64,000 bases of DNA from Amphimedon queenslandica. Lineage: Eukaryota > Porifera > Demospongiae > Haplosclerida > Niphatidae. The stretch's first letter is position 1, and each line of letters begins with the position of its first letter. The translations under genes and the position numbers were made by a program. Below are positions 36,701-60,421 of this stretch, one piece after another. Under the pieces are notes generated by a model. The model searched no databases. It had not been told where the DNA came from and saw only the letters and a list, made by a program, of their open reading frames with translations. The stretch lies in NCBI RefSeq assembly GCF_000090795.2, contig NW_003546252.1, positions 458,470 through 522,469 of the forward strand, given 5' to 3'.

Positions 36701-39700
36701 GTTATAATGTGTATAATAATGTACTTGTAGTTAATTTACATGTACATGTACATGTACATAGGAATGGGACAAATGTACTGACATTTGAAGGTTTTTTAGA
36801 CCATTCGTGTACAATGTACTCAAGTACATGTACTTAGGTGTCAGGGAAACCATTTGGCACAATGCTATAATTATTATTTTAATTACTAAAATAAAAGCCA
36901 TAGCAAATGGTATGGAATGTGGCTTCTTATTGCATATTTTTAAGAATATTTATCTTATTATAACCAAGAGTACAGCTGCTATAGTAGCACTACCAACATT
37001 TAGCATTAGCTTTTAATAATTTAAGCCAGTTATTATCATTAACCAGTATAGATGAACCAAATAATTTGAGCATTCATTTGTTTTGAGTAGTAGAAAGTTC
37101 GAAAGAGAAAATTTTCATTTGTCCCATCTCTAAATTTACAAGTGCCTCTTCATGTACATGTACTATTGATTGCATTATAGCTATACAGTCAAACCTCTCT
37201 AAAACAAATCCCCAATTAGCGGACACCTCTCTATAACGTACAGTTGCTCTTGTCCCGGCCATAAGGCCATTGGGTAGTATATAAAAGAACCTCTGTATAG
37301 TGGAACCTCTCTATTCTGTATAACGGACGAGATTTACTGTCCCCACACATCTACACGTGTACAAATTAACCTCCAACGGATGAACATGGTCCATGCAACG
37401 GACTTTCTAATTAACGTGCATTTTTGAAGTCACTCCAAAAGGCATACTCTATAGTGCATTGCTTTATTGCCTCGAAACTTTGTGGCTATACGGTAGCTAG
37501 TAGGGTTTCACACAGGGGGAAGGGGGAAATCCCTTCCTATACTCTAAGTTTCCCCCTAATTAATTAAAGGGTTTATACTGTACTTGCCATAATTCACTGT
37601 TATTCATTACACAACTGAAGTTAAGTAGCAATCGTGTGTACTGTATAATAGCTTATTCTTGCTTTTTCTTGATTAGTTTAATAATTATTACAAAAATAGA
37701 ATCCCCCAAATATAATGTTATTGTTAAATTTTTTATCTCCCATCCCTTTAAAGAAATCCTGTATGAATTCCTTGCTAGAATACAGTTCATTATGACTAAA
37801 AATCAGGAAATTACAAAAATCATAGTCACGACTTTTGGATAAATTTGTGAAATTTTTGGGCCATGGAAATTTTTTGCTACATGTACATGTACATGTATAT
37901 GGTATGTTATTACTTTTATGGGAGCTGAACTGCTGTTTTCTTAAGCAAGCCACATTTCTGTTTCATCCAAAACAGTTTTAACTGAAATTGAAATGACATT
38001 ATATGTAATTTATAATTTTATATGTACAATGTATGTAGACTGGATCAGCTACTGTTGAGAGTGGTATACCAGCGGGCTGGATGGGACTGGACTGTGGACC
38101 TAATTCAAACACTCTCTTTGCTGAGACCATATCAACAGCTGCCACCATTGTATGGAATGGGTAAGAGTAATAAGAGGCATGGATACACTAAGCAGGGGTG
38201 TATAGATAACTTTTAAAAAGAGGAAGTAGAGGGCTAGTGCATGTTACTCTCATTGAATAAGGAAGTTGCTGAACTGCCTTACTGTGTACTTCACTGATAA
38301 TAATTAATTTCCTCCTAGAGGGGATGGCTTATAGTCACCTAGCCCACAGAGCTATTGGATTCAGCCCTACAGGCTACACAAACATACATGTACATGTACT
38401 TGTACATGCATGTAAATGTACATACACCTATGTGTACATGTACTTGTACATCATGTACATGTGCTTGTACTTATATTATTTGAGTTTATGAATTCTCTGA
38501 CTGCAAGAGTACTGACTGTTAATGTTAAGTATTACAGCATTACTTAAAACAGAGAAGGAACAATTATTCTTGCATTATTATTGGTGTTGTTGTTTTTTAT
38601 TCGCTTTCATGTAGTCCTGTTGGAGTGTTTGAAATGGAGAAGTTCTCAACTGGTTCAAGGGTTGTATTGGAAGCAGTTGTGGCTGCTACTGAAAAGGGTG
38701 CCACATCAATCATAGGTGGGCAGTTATGGGGATGGAAGTTTATACTGTATATAGTAATACCGTATACCGGCTTATTTTCACAGTGAAACATTTTTGCAAA
38801 TTTTGAGTTTTTGCTCTGCCTCAAAAATTTTCCACCATAAAATTATGCATCTTCATTGCCACATGATCAGCCTGCAAGCTACACGTATTTATGAAAATTA
38901 ATTTTAGAAATGCAAGATTCACAAAAAATTTTCCACTAAAAAATAAACTGGTATATGGTATTCTCTAATTGTAAACATCAGATCAAAAGGCTAGAATATG
39001 GAGTATAGCATGTTGTAAGAATGAAAGAAGAGTATAGCCATATATTTTTTACCAGTTATGGGCAATGCATGTTAATATTAGCTTTAATTTTATGGTCCAT
39101 AAAATAAGGTCCTAAACAGCTATGTCTATCTTTAAAGGGTAACTGCACCCCAAAATTTTTTTGCCTGGAATAAGTTGGTAATGAAGAGAGAATAATAGGA
39201 AAAATAGCTAAAATTATTAAAAAGTACTGTTTCTGTACTAAATCTTGGGTCAAAACTTGTAATTTTTTGCCTTACAGCCATCTTGTCAAATCACTTCCGG
39301 TGGTGGGCGTGGTCACGCGATGACGTAGATGGGGGAACATTAGCAAGTGTCTGCATTAAAATATTAGCAACTTTAAGACTGGATTTCTAAATTCTTCGTG
39401 CAATAAAGCAGCTAAGAGGTATTTTGCAATTATTAGAAGTTATGCAGAGCTAAATGATGCAGTCAAAATTTAAACTTGCCGTTTAGTAGTTTTTTCAAAT
39501 AGATAGATTTTGTTACCAGTATAACTGCTTGTAGTTAGCTCTTGATTAGTTCTATATGGTCCACTTCATTAAAATTGCTTCATTGCATGCAGAACTTAGA
39601 AATCCAGCCTTAAAGTTGCTAATATTTCAATGCAGAAACTTGCTAATGTTCCCCCATCTACGTCATCGCGTGACCACGCCCACCACCGGAAGTGATTTGA

Positions 39701-41835
39701 CAAGATGGCTGTAAGGCAAAAAATTACAAGTTTTGACCCAAGATTTAGTACAGAATTGGTACTTTTTAATAATTTTAGCTATTTTTCCTATGATTCTTTC
39801 TTTATTACCAACTTATTTCAGGGAAAAAATTTTTTGGGTGCAGTTACCCTTTAATGTAATCAGACATAGACCTTACTGCACATGTACATGTTAGGTGGTG
39901 GAGATACAGCAACATGTGCTGAGAAGTTTGGAATGGCTGATAGAGTGAGCCATGTTAGTACTGGAGGAGGAGCTAGCCTTGAACTACTGGAAGGTAAACC
40001 AATTCGTATATTACTATATCTAATCTAATATAATTGCCAGTTAATTTATATTTGATCACTAATATACTGTGTAGTATTTTTTGAGGGGGTCAAATTAATA
40101 GCTTTTTGATAGCTTTTCGCCAGAATTAAATCAGCCATTTTGGAGCATTATGTCCGTGCTCAATGGCACCTAGTTTCAAATTGGCCAAATTTAAAACTGC
40201 AAATCATCAAAAATTTATGAATTGGCTATAATTTACATGTACATTGTACCCCTCCAATATTACCAGTTATACAATATTATTTACAATCATTATCCACAAT
40301 CATGTTATCAAGAGAAATTTGTCATACATTTCCCGTTGAGATTACCCTTAATTTCTACCATGCCTACTTGCAATTGACCAATCAGATTGCGTCATACGAG
40401 GTAAATATAATCGCTTATTTACCTCGCCAAGGTAAATATGGCCAACTTATTAAAGTCGTCAAACAGGTTTTCTTAGTTATTTACCTTGTGGACAGCCCGG
40501 GAGCAAACAGGTTTCTAATTATTTACCTCGAAGCATAGCTATGGCGTCTGGAGTAATCATTTTTAGCAGAGAAAGCAGCAAAGAACATTGAAAAGAAAGA
40601 AATAGAGCCTCAAAAGCATTGGGCCATGTGATAAACTTCTTAATGGGTGGAGTGGAATTGGAAAGGCGTGTTCTGGGCGTGTTTTACTGTACACACGTGG
40701 CGCGAGTGGAGAAGAGATTTTCCCGTTTCTTTAAGAAGATACAAAGAAGTAAAGAGGCCTTGTGCTTTTATAAAGCCTTGCTAATCATGGGTAGTTTCTT
40801 AGCTACAAATTTGGCATGGTAGAAGTCTGTTATACACCTCGGTCTCGGTTGCTATGGGTTTATTTACCTCGGGACTGCGTCCCTCGGTAAATAAATTCCA
40901 TAGAAACCTCGACCTCGGTGTATAACCTATACTTATAGTATTATTGTAAAATTGAAGTGTTATTGCATTCAAGCAGCCATTGATTGTTGTTTTAGTAAAG
41001 GTAGGATTAAGGTGTATGTAATTTTAATTTGTAACTTTTAATGAATATGCTTAAGTAACTATAAGTCTCTTGCACACATACATGTATGTACATGTAACTA
41101 TACACTTTCTATAAGTTATTTATGCATTATTAATTTTATTCAAAGACTACTTAACTGTAGCCCACACCACACAACTGAAAGTGTCCTGTATGTTATTGTT
41201 TGTTTATTGTTGATTAAATTGTAACACAAATGAAAAATAACATGCATGTACTGATTATACATGTACTGTACATAGTACGTACATTTTACATGCCAGGTAC
41301 ATGTACATATTATAGGTGCCTAATGTAGAGTATTTACAGCACTAACATGCAATAATGACAATTGTTTGTTCAATACAAAGAAGCCATCATTCAAATAAAT
41401 GAGTATAATGTGATCATGGTAATTTTGGAGGGACACAATGTAAATTTTGGCAAATTGATTATTTTTGGTGATTGGCAGGTTTTAACGTAGCAAATTTGTA
41501 ACCATGTGCCATCAAGCATGCACATAATAGCTCAAAATGGCGGATTTTATTTGGCAAACGGCTTACCCCAATTATAGTACTGTAATAACTACACATGTAC
41601 TAGTATTTGAATGTATTTAAAAGTTATTAAACTAATCGTACATTTACATTATAAGTTGTAACAAAGTTAATTGTAAGGCCTACATAAATGAAAGTCTGTT
41701 CTCCAAGTGTATCGGGGCAGTAGCTTTCACAAAATAAAACCAGTACCAATATGTACATGTATATAGCCAATAATGTTAATTTCTTTATCCATAGGTAAAG
41801 CACTGCCAGGAGTGGTAGCACTCAGTGACAAGTGA
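27784..41835 (+). CDS. PGK1: Phosphoglycerate kinase
   Basis: Thirteen exons in perfect phase give 416 aa, the usual eukaryotic PGK length: 27784-27848, 27892-27942, 27994-28146, 33706-33773, 33867-33943, 34826-34929, 35277-35396, 35477-35591, 35889-36023, 38039-38160, 38615-38715, 39895-39993, 41795-41835. The enzyme catalyses 1,3-bisphosphoglycerate + ADP to 3-phosphoglycerate + ATP in cytosolic glycolysis. Visible signatures are [14 protein letters not shown] (N-terminal substrate site), [93 protein letters not shown] and the C-terminal nucleotide loop [15 protein letters not shown], then [15 protein letters not shown]. Introns 1 and 2 are 43 and 51 bp, while intron 3 is 5.6 kb and hosts an antisense cysteine-rich gene array. 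No catalytic residue appears lost. Confidence 0.97.
28252..28688. mobile_element. CAGGGTTTCC-family repeat, 437-bp copy
   Basis: It starts CAGGGTTTCCTACAGGATTT and ends GCATGCTTTGTAGGAAACCC plus TG, giving inverted ends of about 14 bases. The interior is AT-rich, with two copies of a GAGAATTCTC..TTTATAATTTTTTCTGA module. It is the best-preserved short copy and the reference for the ends around the PsiD-like gene. No target duplication is certain. Confidence 0.75.
28690..28899. mobile_element. TACCGTATA-family MITE in PGK intron 3
   Basis: TACCGTATAGGGGTTTTATT at the left and ATAACCCCATATACGGTA at the right pair as inverted ends. The inner TTGGTATAAA..GCGAA units are repeated. It abuts the preceding element with one base between them. 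Confidence 0.75.
29190..30050 (-). pseudogene. Decayed copy A of the cysteine-rich secreted-protein gene
   Basis: The C-terminal exon remnant reads [21 protein letters not shown] and lies at about 29200-29340. The cysteine-rich middle is interrupted by stops and shifts. An upstream exon (about 29754-29987) preserves NRNEVMNMI and [20 protein letters not shown], and its splice donor equivalent has been disrupted (GTAATTAAG instead of GTAAGA). A small exon-2 remnant lies near 30010. No intact signal-peptide exon is found. Confidence 0.65.
30691..31610 (-). CDS. Cysteine-rich secreted protein, best-preserved copy B
   Basis: ATG at 31610 begins a signal peptide ([19 protein letters not shown]). 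A small second exon (about 31496-31466) and a third exon (about 31424-31213) lead to a final exon (about 31168-30691). The final exon is rich in paired cysteines: [55 protein letters not shown] and a closing [20 protein letters not shown]. The YPKC..C and TDxGLxC..SYGRGAG pattern recurs in cysteine-rich proteins of many eukaryotes; its function is unknown. In exon 3 one base is missing near 31305 relative to copy A, which shifts the frame before [13 protein letters not shown]. Either this copy is also broken or a base was miscalled. The gene is wholly inside PGK intron 3, antisense. Confidence 0.6.
32138..32590 (-). pseudogene. Decayed copy C of the cysteine-rich gene
   Basis: The complement carries DNA closely similar to the end of copy B (…TGCAACAAGCAATGAAC at the tail, CATCCTTTGAACATGTGTTTG at the CARNGC-equivalent site). 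Stops, deletions and loss of the 5' exons are evident. It is a truncated pseudogene. Confidence 0.6.
32662..33510 (-). pseudogene. Decayed copy D of the cysteine-rich gene
   Basis: It retains recognisable counterparts of the final exon (about 32690-33150), the third exon (about 33205-33430) and the small second exon (complement GCACAAAGTCTTACAACC at about 33488-33505). Multiple frame breaks are present. The signal-peptide exon was not found before the repeat sequence near 33560. Confidence 0.6.
36024..38038. other. PGK intron 9, repeat-rich
   Basis: Two kb of intron with many ATGTAC runs and a remnant of a pogo/Tigger-like element. No nested gene was recognised on either strand. Confidence 0.6.
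37186..37460. mobile_element. Remnant of a pogo/Tigger-like DNA element
   Basis: CAGTCAAACCTCTCTAAAAC at the left edge, followed by repeated ACCTCTCTATAACG and AACCTCTGTATAGTGGAACC modules, resembles the terminal sequence common to pogo-type elements. The right end is not clear. Confidence 0.5.
38758..38960. mobile_element. TACCGTATA-family MITE in PGK intron 11
   Basis: TACCGTATACCGGCTTATTT and AAATAAACTGGTATATGGTA are inverted ends. GTGAAACATTTTTGC- and AAAAATTTTCCAC-type modules lie within. Confidence 0.7.
39132..39854. mobile_element. Foldback element with about 270-bp arms, flanked by TTAA
   Basis: The ends TTAAAGGGTAACTGCACCC and its inverse GTGCAGTTACCCTTTAA face each other. The arms pair for roughly 270 bases, including CACTTCCGGTGGTGGGCGTG and its complement and the flanking TGACGTAGATGG segment. 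The centre (about 39400-39590) is unpaired. Both outer edges are TTAA, as expected for piggyBac-type target duplication, though no transposase is present. It lies in PGK intron 11. Confidence 0.85.
40829..40925. repeat. Palindrome with ACCTCGG arms
   Basis: TATACACCTCGGTCTCGGTT and the complement CGACCTCGGTGTATA enclose TTTACCTCGG..CCTCGGTAAA. The related phrase TTTACCTCG recurs at 40410-40530, so the whole 40370-40925 stretch of PGK intron 12 is probably one repeat element. Confidence 0.7.
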
Positions 41836-42671
41836 CTCTTCAAGAAAAAGTCCAAGAAAATTAACAACATCAGCTCCAAACTTTGACATAATAACCTGCT
41901 ACACGTGCATGTATTTTTTTGCTGTTTTTTAGGTATTATACTAGCAGTATTATTAGCAGTTTTTTTATTCATTTTGCTATGTTAGAGAGCAACTTCATTT
42001 TCATGCTTGCGTGACCTTGTTATGCACCTGTTACACTCAAATGGGTAACTATGCTCTTAGTAATAGTATAAACAGTAAAGCAAGAATCATAAGCAGCAAT
42101 ATTCATGTATTGTACAGCATATGTGTTTAAAGTAGATAATGTATTTATTTATAGCAAAAATTTGGGTTTGTGGTTCATGTATTAGTTGTGTATCTACTAA
42201 CAGTCTAACAGTACATCACCTCTTACAATGACATTGTGTGACAATTAAATTATTGAAGCTTCCTCCTTTTTCTTTGATGATATAATTTTTGAGACTGTTT
42301 ATTTTTAATCTATAAGTTGACTAACAGTATATGATCATCCATGAGTGTAATTAATTTCACTACTTTAAAATTAATTCACAATAATTTTTACTATTAATGA
42401 TCATTATAAAAATGAAGTACAATTAAGGTTTGTTTGATATGCCAAAAAAGGTATAATTATTATTAAAAAATTATTTATTATTAATAGCAACCTGGAAGAG
42501 GACAGCAATTGAAAACCTATTGAAAAAAGCAGTGTACATGTATGTGTACAATCATTGCCTAAAACATTAAAATTTATGGTAGCAAATTAAGAAGCAATAT
42601 TACAGTATTAATTATGTTGAATGAAAAGTTTTGAAAACACAATGAGGAATAAGATGACCATGGAGTGTTAT
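41836..42671. other. Tail-to-tail spacer between PGK and arfaptin
   Basis: Spacer of 836 bases between converging stop codons. It is AT-rich, and neither a gene nor a structured repeat was recognised. Confidence 0.6.
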
Positions 42672-44979
42672 TCAGGTGCTGTTGAGCTGCCTACGTGTTG
42701 CCTTGCTACTATCAGGCTCAGCAGACTCTTGCTGAGACTCGGACAATTCCTCCAGCCAGGCCGGGGGATCATTCGTGAATACGTTGTCTCGAAGCCTTTC
42801 ACGGAATTCCTCCATAATGTTTTCCATTGTTTCGTTACTGCCTGAGAAATAGGCAGCAAAACCATTATTGAGCAATACCAAATGCTTCTGCATCACTTTA
42901 AGCTAAGAGGGAGAGAGAAGAGAGGTAGGGAAAGAGTAGAAAAGAAAAGAGAATAATTTCAGTATATCACAACCAAAAAGTTTTTGTGTGACAATTAAGT
43001 GATAAAACCTCATACAATATTCAAGATTATCCATCAATTGAACAAGAGAAAGACTTACTCTGTTCTCATCGAGAAGCTTCAATTTGATGTCCAAGTCTTT
43101 TCTCAGCTGATCATAACGGACTCTGTGCTTATCGTACTGCTCTTGAAGAGCTGTAACTTTAGCAGCAGCCGAGGCTGACTATAAGATAAAATAATAAACT
43201 GAATTAAATAATCAATGAAACAATACATGTACATGTACAATCACAAACTGGCTCACAAAATGAAACAAGGATGTTGAATAATTTTATTGTATTTATTTAA
43301 GGTACAGGTACATGTACTTACACTGGGCAATCATAACAGAGATATCATCTAGCCACCAGTGTAATAATTATTGCAAGAATATCAATCACCGATGTACGTA
43401 CATTGTACATGTAGCTACCATGTATTATGCTGATATTGAGTTCATTTGTAATTGCATTTAAAGGACTATAACTCAATAACAATCATAAACTGAAGATACT
43501 CATTTACAATTAATGAAGCCACATTTTAACTGAAATGAAACTGCAGGCTACATTATAGTGAACTAATTACATTTATACAAGAACATATCATTATTACACA
43601 CAACATATACACACACAAACAATACCCAAAGTATAATAAGGTAACCCTTTCCAAGATTATTTGTGTCTGAATTAATGTTCACATATCAATGTACATGTAC
43701 ATGTAGCATTACAGTCTGTCGTAATTCTTCCAAGACGGTAATGTTTGAAACAAAAAGATTATAATATGAAAAGAGCAACAATGAAACACTACCAGACACT
43801 CACTGATGCCAATTAACCACAATACCAATCAAGAAGCTATCAATAATCATTCATTCAATGGAGGTCACAAATACTCTCATAATAGTACAACACACTTCCC
43901 ATTTGGAGTACAGCATACATGTACATGTATAAGTATGTACAGTGTATGTGTTCAAAATACAGTGAGCATGTATAGGTCTAAACTAAATAGGCGAGCTACA
44001 ATGTATAGTTAAATCTGGAACAGGCTGTAACAAACAGCAAACTAAACCAAATTGTATCATTACAACAAGTGCATTTGATGCCCTCAAATACATGTACCCC
44101 TTCTTATTATAACAAAGCTGATATTCTTCAACCACAAGCACAGACATGTACATGTAAACACAGTGACAATGTACACATACATGTACATGTATACGACAGA
44201 ACACTCACTTGATTGACAGATGCTACTTTTTGGGCAGCTTCAAGGTCAGTCCTGTAAGCATCATGAAGGAGTCTCACACTCTCATAAGACTTAGCTGTAG
44301 TCAGTGTGTCCTCTATCGCCTTAGAAGACACGGTGTAAACATTGGCAATGAAGTAATTCATGGCTGCTAATAGCTTCTTCCCATTGTGTGCCAATCTCTT
44401 TTGTGTAATTGAGTTAAACGTGAACTCTGTGTGGAGCTCAGGGCACCGGACGCTTAGAAACCCGAAATGCTCAGCAAGAGAAGTCTGAGTGTTTAAGAAA
44501 CTCTCCATGTGGAAGCGAAGCTGCCCCATGAGTGACGTGAGGTTGTTGTATTTCTTTTGCGTGTCACGTATGGCAGCCACTCTTGCTTCAAGGTCAGGGT
44601 CAACTGTCCTTGTTGCACGGCCAAACTGCTCAGAGAGAACCTGGCGAGTCATTTTCATGTGAGTGATGCTCCAGTCCTTAATAGATGAGGTGGTCTCTGA
44701 GATTGAACGGGTTTGCTTCTTATGCTGTCTCGTTCCCTCTGGCCCAGACACAAAGACAGGACCAGTGGCTCCCCCAGTAGGAGCAGTAGGAGCTCCTCCC
44801 CCTCCTTTTGAAGGAGGCTCATCTTGATCAGAATCCTCCTCTTCCTCCTCCTCTCTCTGGAAACTGAGTACAGGAGCTCTCCCTCCGTCGCTCTCTAGGG
44901 CTGAAGAGTCCAAATCAACTGTTTCAAGAGTAGGGGCCTCTTCTTCCCCTCCATTTAGACCGTTTACTTCATCTGCCAT
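42672..44979 (-). CDS. ARFIP1: Arfaptin (BAR-domain Arf/Arl/Rac effector)
   Basis: Exons 44979-44209, 43178-43059 and 42902-42672, all phase 0, give 373 aa, the length of human arfaptin-1. The first about 110 residues are acidic and low in complexity (EEEEEEDSDQDEPP, GGGGAPTAPTGG). The arfaptin-homology BAR domain follows: MTRQVLSEQFGRATRTVDPDLEARV, SLAEHFGFLSVRCPELHTEF, then IEDTLTTAKSYESVRLLHDA with the conserved YRTDLE, the coiled-coil KHRVRYDQLRKDLDIKLKLL, and KHLVLLNNGFAAYFSGSNET. Arfaptins form crescent-shaped dimers at the trans-Golgi and bind Arl1, Arf and Rac1. Whether it equates to ARFIP1 or ARFIP2 cannot be told; it is probably the pre-duplication form. The start is the first ATG of the frame. 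The gene is divergent from the Tec kinase. Confidence 0.93.
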
Positions 44980-45038
44980 TGTCCCTGCTAGAAGTTGTTG
45001 TGTAGTGTATGGGCGTGGCAAAGCACATGTTCAATCAA

Positions 45039-45048
45039 ATCACGTGAT
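45039..45048. promoter_or_regulatory. E-box palindrome ATCACGTGAT, copy 1
   Basis: Perfect 10-base palindrome containing CACGTG, 60 bases upstream of the arfaptin start codon. It is the type of site bound by bHLH-zip factors of the USF/MITF/TFE classes. Confidence 0.5.
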
Positions 45049-45249
45049 AAGAGAGGGTGGATGGATTTAGATTATGCTTTATTAATCATTAGAGAATATA
45101 CCTCAGAGTATACAGGAATAATATTCTAATATCTATGATCTAATTTACTCTGTTATTGTGCCTTTATTGTAAAAATAATTATGTCTGCATGCAACTATCT
45201 TTAACAGATTCTAATAATTTTGTGTGGTAGACTCTAGTTCAGAAAACAA

Positions 45250-45259
45250 ATCACGTGAT
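45250..45259. promoter_or_regulatory. E-box palindrome ATCACGTGAT, copy 2
   Basis: Identical to copy 1 and 211 bases from it. It lies closer to the first possible exon of the Tec kinase. Confidence 0.5.
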
Positions 45260-45578
45260 CCTTTTAATTGAACGAATTGAAAGTATGTGGCGAGTATATA
45301 CGGTACTTCTAAATCAGAAAGACAACAAGAAAGTGGTACTGAAAGATTTGCTCAAAGACCAGCCATTGTAAGTGAGAGAGAGTTCCCTACTGGTAGTCCT
45401 TGAGCTAGGACATACATCAGCAATCTAGCCTGTGCCCTTGTCCTAGCAGTGAAGAGAAAAATACTTGGCAGTTCCGTGTTATTCCGGCAGAAACTCGGGC
45501 AGAAAGGAAGAGGGAGTGTGAAGAAGACTCACAGATAGGAAACTCGAGGAGACCGTAGCTACTGGAAAGGCAGGTCCA

Positions 45579-58606
<13,028 letters not shown>

Positions 58607-60383
58607 TCGTTCGCCTCAGAATAAATTAATTTTTATTTTATGTGTATTCTGTCTTTTCTTCTCTCTTGTCTCCTTCATTATGAAGTATTGTAGTGTCTTG
58701 CATTTATGTTGTCTCCTTGTGTATGATAATGTGTTGTCACTGTATTATGTACCTGTGTGTATGTATCATGTGTAGCCTATTTTATGTGAAGCCATTGTAA
58801 GAAGCTTTTTAACGTTTTTTTTTGTTGTGACCGACTGACTGACTGGGAAATCAATTTTTAGTTTGTTTCTCTTTTGTTTTTAGACACATTTTTTCATATA
58901 ATTTTTTTTGTTGTGTTATTTTTGGTTATTTTTAATAATTATATAGTATTTTTAAGGCAAAAAAGTTGAAATTAAGAGGAGTGAGGCATGTGGGGAATGA
59001 GAAAAATAATAGTAGGGGAGGGGCTGCCCTCTTGAAAATTTAACTGCCTAGCTCATCTCCAAGCAGTCCACAGAACTAAAGAATGTCAGAGAATGGCTTC
59101 TATACACTATAATGCCAAGAGTAGACTACTCTTGGCACTATAGTGTATAGAAGCCATTCTCTGCTGAGTAGATACAACCCTTATGTACTCTTGGTAGTAT
59201 GGTAGTGCTGATGAGAATGTTGTTTTTCAAATGCAGGTAAGCAATGCCATAAATATTTCTTATTGGTATTTGCTAGATCTAAAATTATTTTGTAGATATA
59301 TATTTAAAATTTTTTAAGGGCTAGATATAAGTGGGTGCATACATGTGTCACATGATCAAAATTATTAGTCAAAATTATTGTTAGTGCCTTTGGTTTTGGC
59401 CAAATTTCAACAAAAATGACTAAAAGAGGATTCTTCATTTTTATAATTGTTTGGTATTTATTGAGGTACGTATTTATGTTCTTATGTCGTGTAAAAAATT
59501 TGAGCTGATTCCTATCTAAATTGGAATTTTTACGCATTTTTAAAGTTCCCTAAATGTTATGCACTGTTATTATGTTAGCTAATGAAGCATCACTTAACAC
59601 ACTTTGTGGGAAACCCTTAGCCACACTCTTTATTTTTAAGAAGTAGCATAAATCGATTACAATGATAGCATATTTTATTTCACTTTTAATGTTAAAAGGT
59701 TATGTCTACTTGTGGTATGGTGGGTGTTTTCTTCCTGTTCATTGTGCTATGTCATCTTGTTGAGTCAGCATTTAATAGCTCTGGTTAGAATTAGAAATCT
59801 CAGAATTTGATTGTTCTCTTGTTCCTTTAAGAATACTATACAAGGTAAGTTTTTCAAGACATAAGTTGGTGTCTTGGTGACACTATGTAACATTTGATGT
59901 AGCAAATTACAGTGAAATGTATTCATTATTGGTCTACATAGAAATTTAAAGTTAGTATCAGCATGGATCAGATGTGATCATTAACAATAGTGTATATAAA
60001 GCTGATTTAAGCCAATTATTTTATAGGCTAATAAAATTACCAAAATTCATTTCAAAATTTTGAGCTTGGGCAGCAAGACAACAATATTTTCTAACTTTTG
60101 ATGCTTCTCAAGCACCTTTAAAAGTCTTTATAAGATGTAGCCACTAGCCAGAAAAGAAATAAATGTCAAAAATCATAGTATGTGATATTCTTTACTGCTT
60201 GAAAATTCCTCATAAGTAAGAGGTATTGTGTTATTTAAATTCTTTTTTAAAATTTGGTGAATTTCATATGAACTGTCAATGAATCTACCTTGTATCACTA
60301 ATGAATACTGTTGTACTCTTCTCTTACATTATGAATATTCTCTTCTTGAAATAACACCAATGTGTTTCCTGTTTATATTATAG
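58607..60383. other. Spacer between Tec kinase and TRANK1-like gene
   Basis: An AATAAA signal lies at 58620-58625, 14 bases after the kinase stop. A perfect hairpin (59088-59162) and a decayed CAGGGTTTCC-family fragment (about 59340-59618) follow. 5' exons of the TRANK1-like gene may lie in the last part but were not resolved. Confidence 0.55.
59088..59162. ncRNA. Near-perfect 75-nt hairpin, possible small-RNA precursor
   Basis: AGAGAATGGCTTCTATACAC at the left pairs with GTGTATAGAAGCCATTCTCT at the right. The arms of about 37 bases meet at AGTAGACTACT with essentially no loop; one mismatch is seen (TATAATGCC against GGCACTATA). It lies about 480 bases after the kinase stop codon. The near-zero loop is more typical of a MITE or snapback repeat than of a microRNA precursor. 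Confidence 0.35.
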
Positions 60384-60421
60384 GGCTACTGTCTCTGTTA
60401 CTGAGTCATTCTTTCTCTGCT

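Larger units (their letters stand above)
44980..45578. promoter_or_regulatory. Divergent arfaptin/Tec kinase promoter region
   Basis: Intergenic stretch of 599 bases between two outward-facing starts. Two identical E-box palindromes, ATCACGTGAT, lie at 45039-45048 and 45250-45259. A short open frame from 45284 (MWRVYTVLLNQKDNKK…) stops after 28 codons and overlaps a possible 5' untranslated exon ending in GTAAGT at 45369. Confidence 0.55.

Noticed and set aside
40302-40822. Two short + strand frames in PGK intron 12
   Set aside because: They lie in a repeat element with recurring TTTACCTCG motifs; no similarity to a protein family.
45284-45370. Upstream ATG of the Tec kinase (MWRVYTVLL…)
   Set aside because: The frame stops after 28 codons and does not join the PH-domain frame; the start at 45579 directly precedes the PH domain, so this is probably leader sequence.
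59702-59788. 28-aa signal-peptide-like open frame (MSTCGMVGVFFLFIVLCHLV…)
   Set aside because: Looks like a secretion signal followed by stop, but no downstream exon, conserved partner or promoter was seen. Too short to call.
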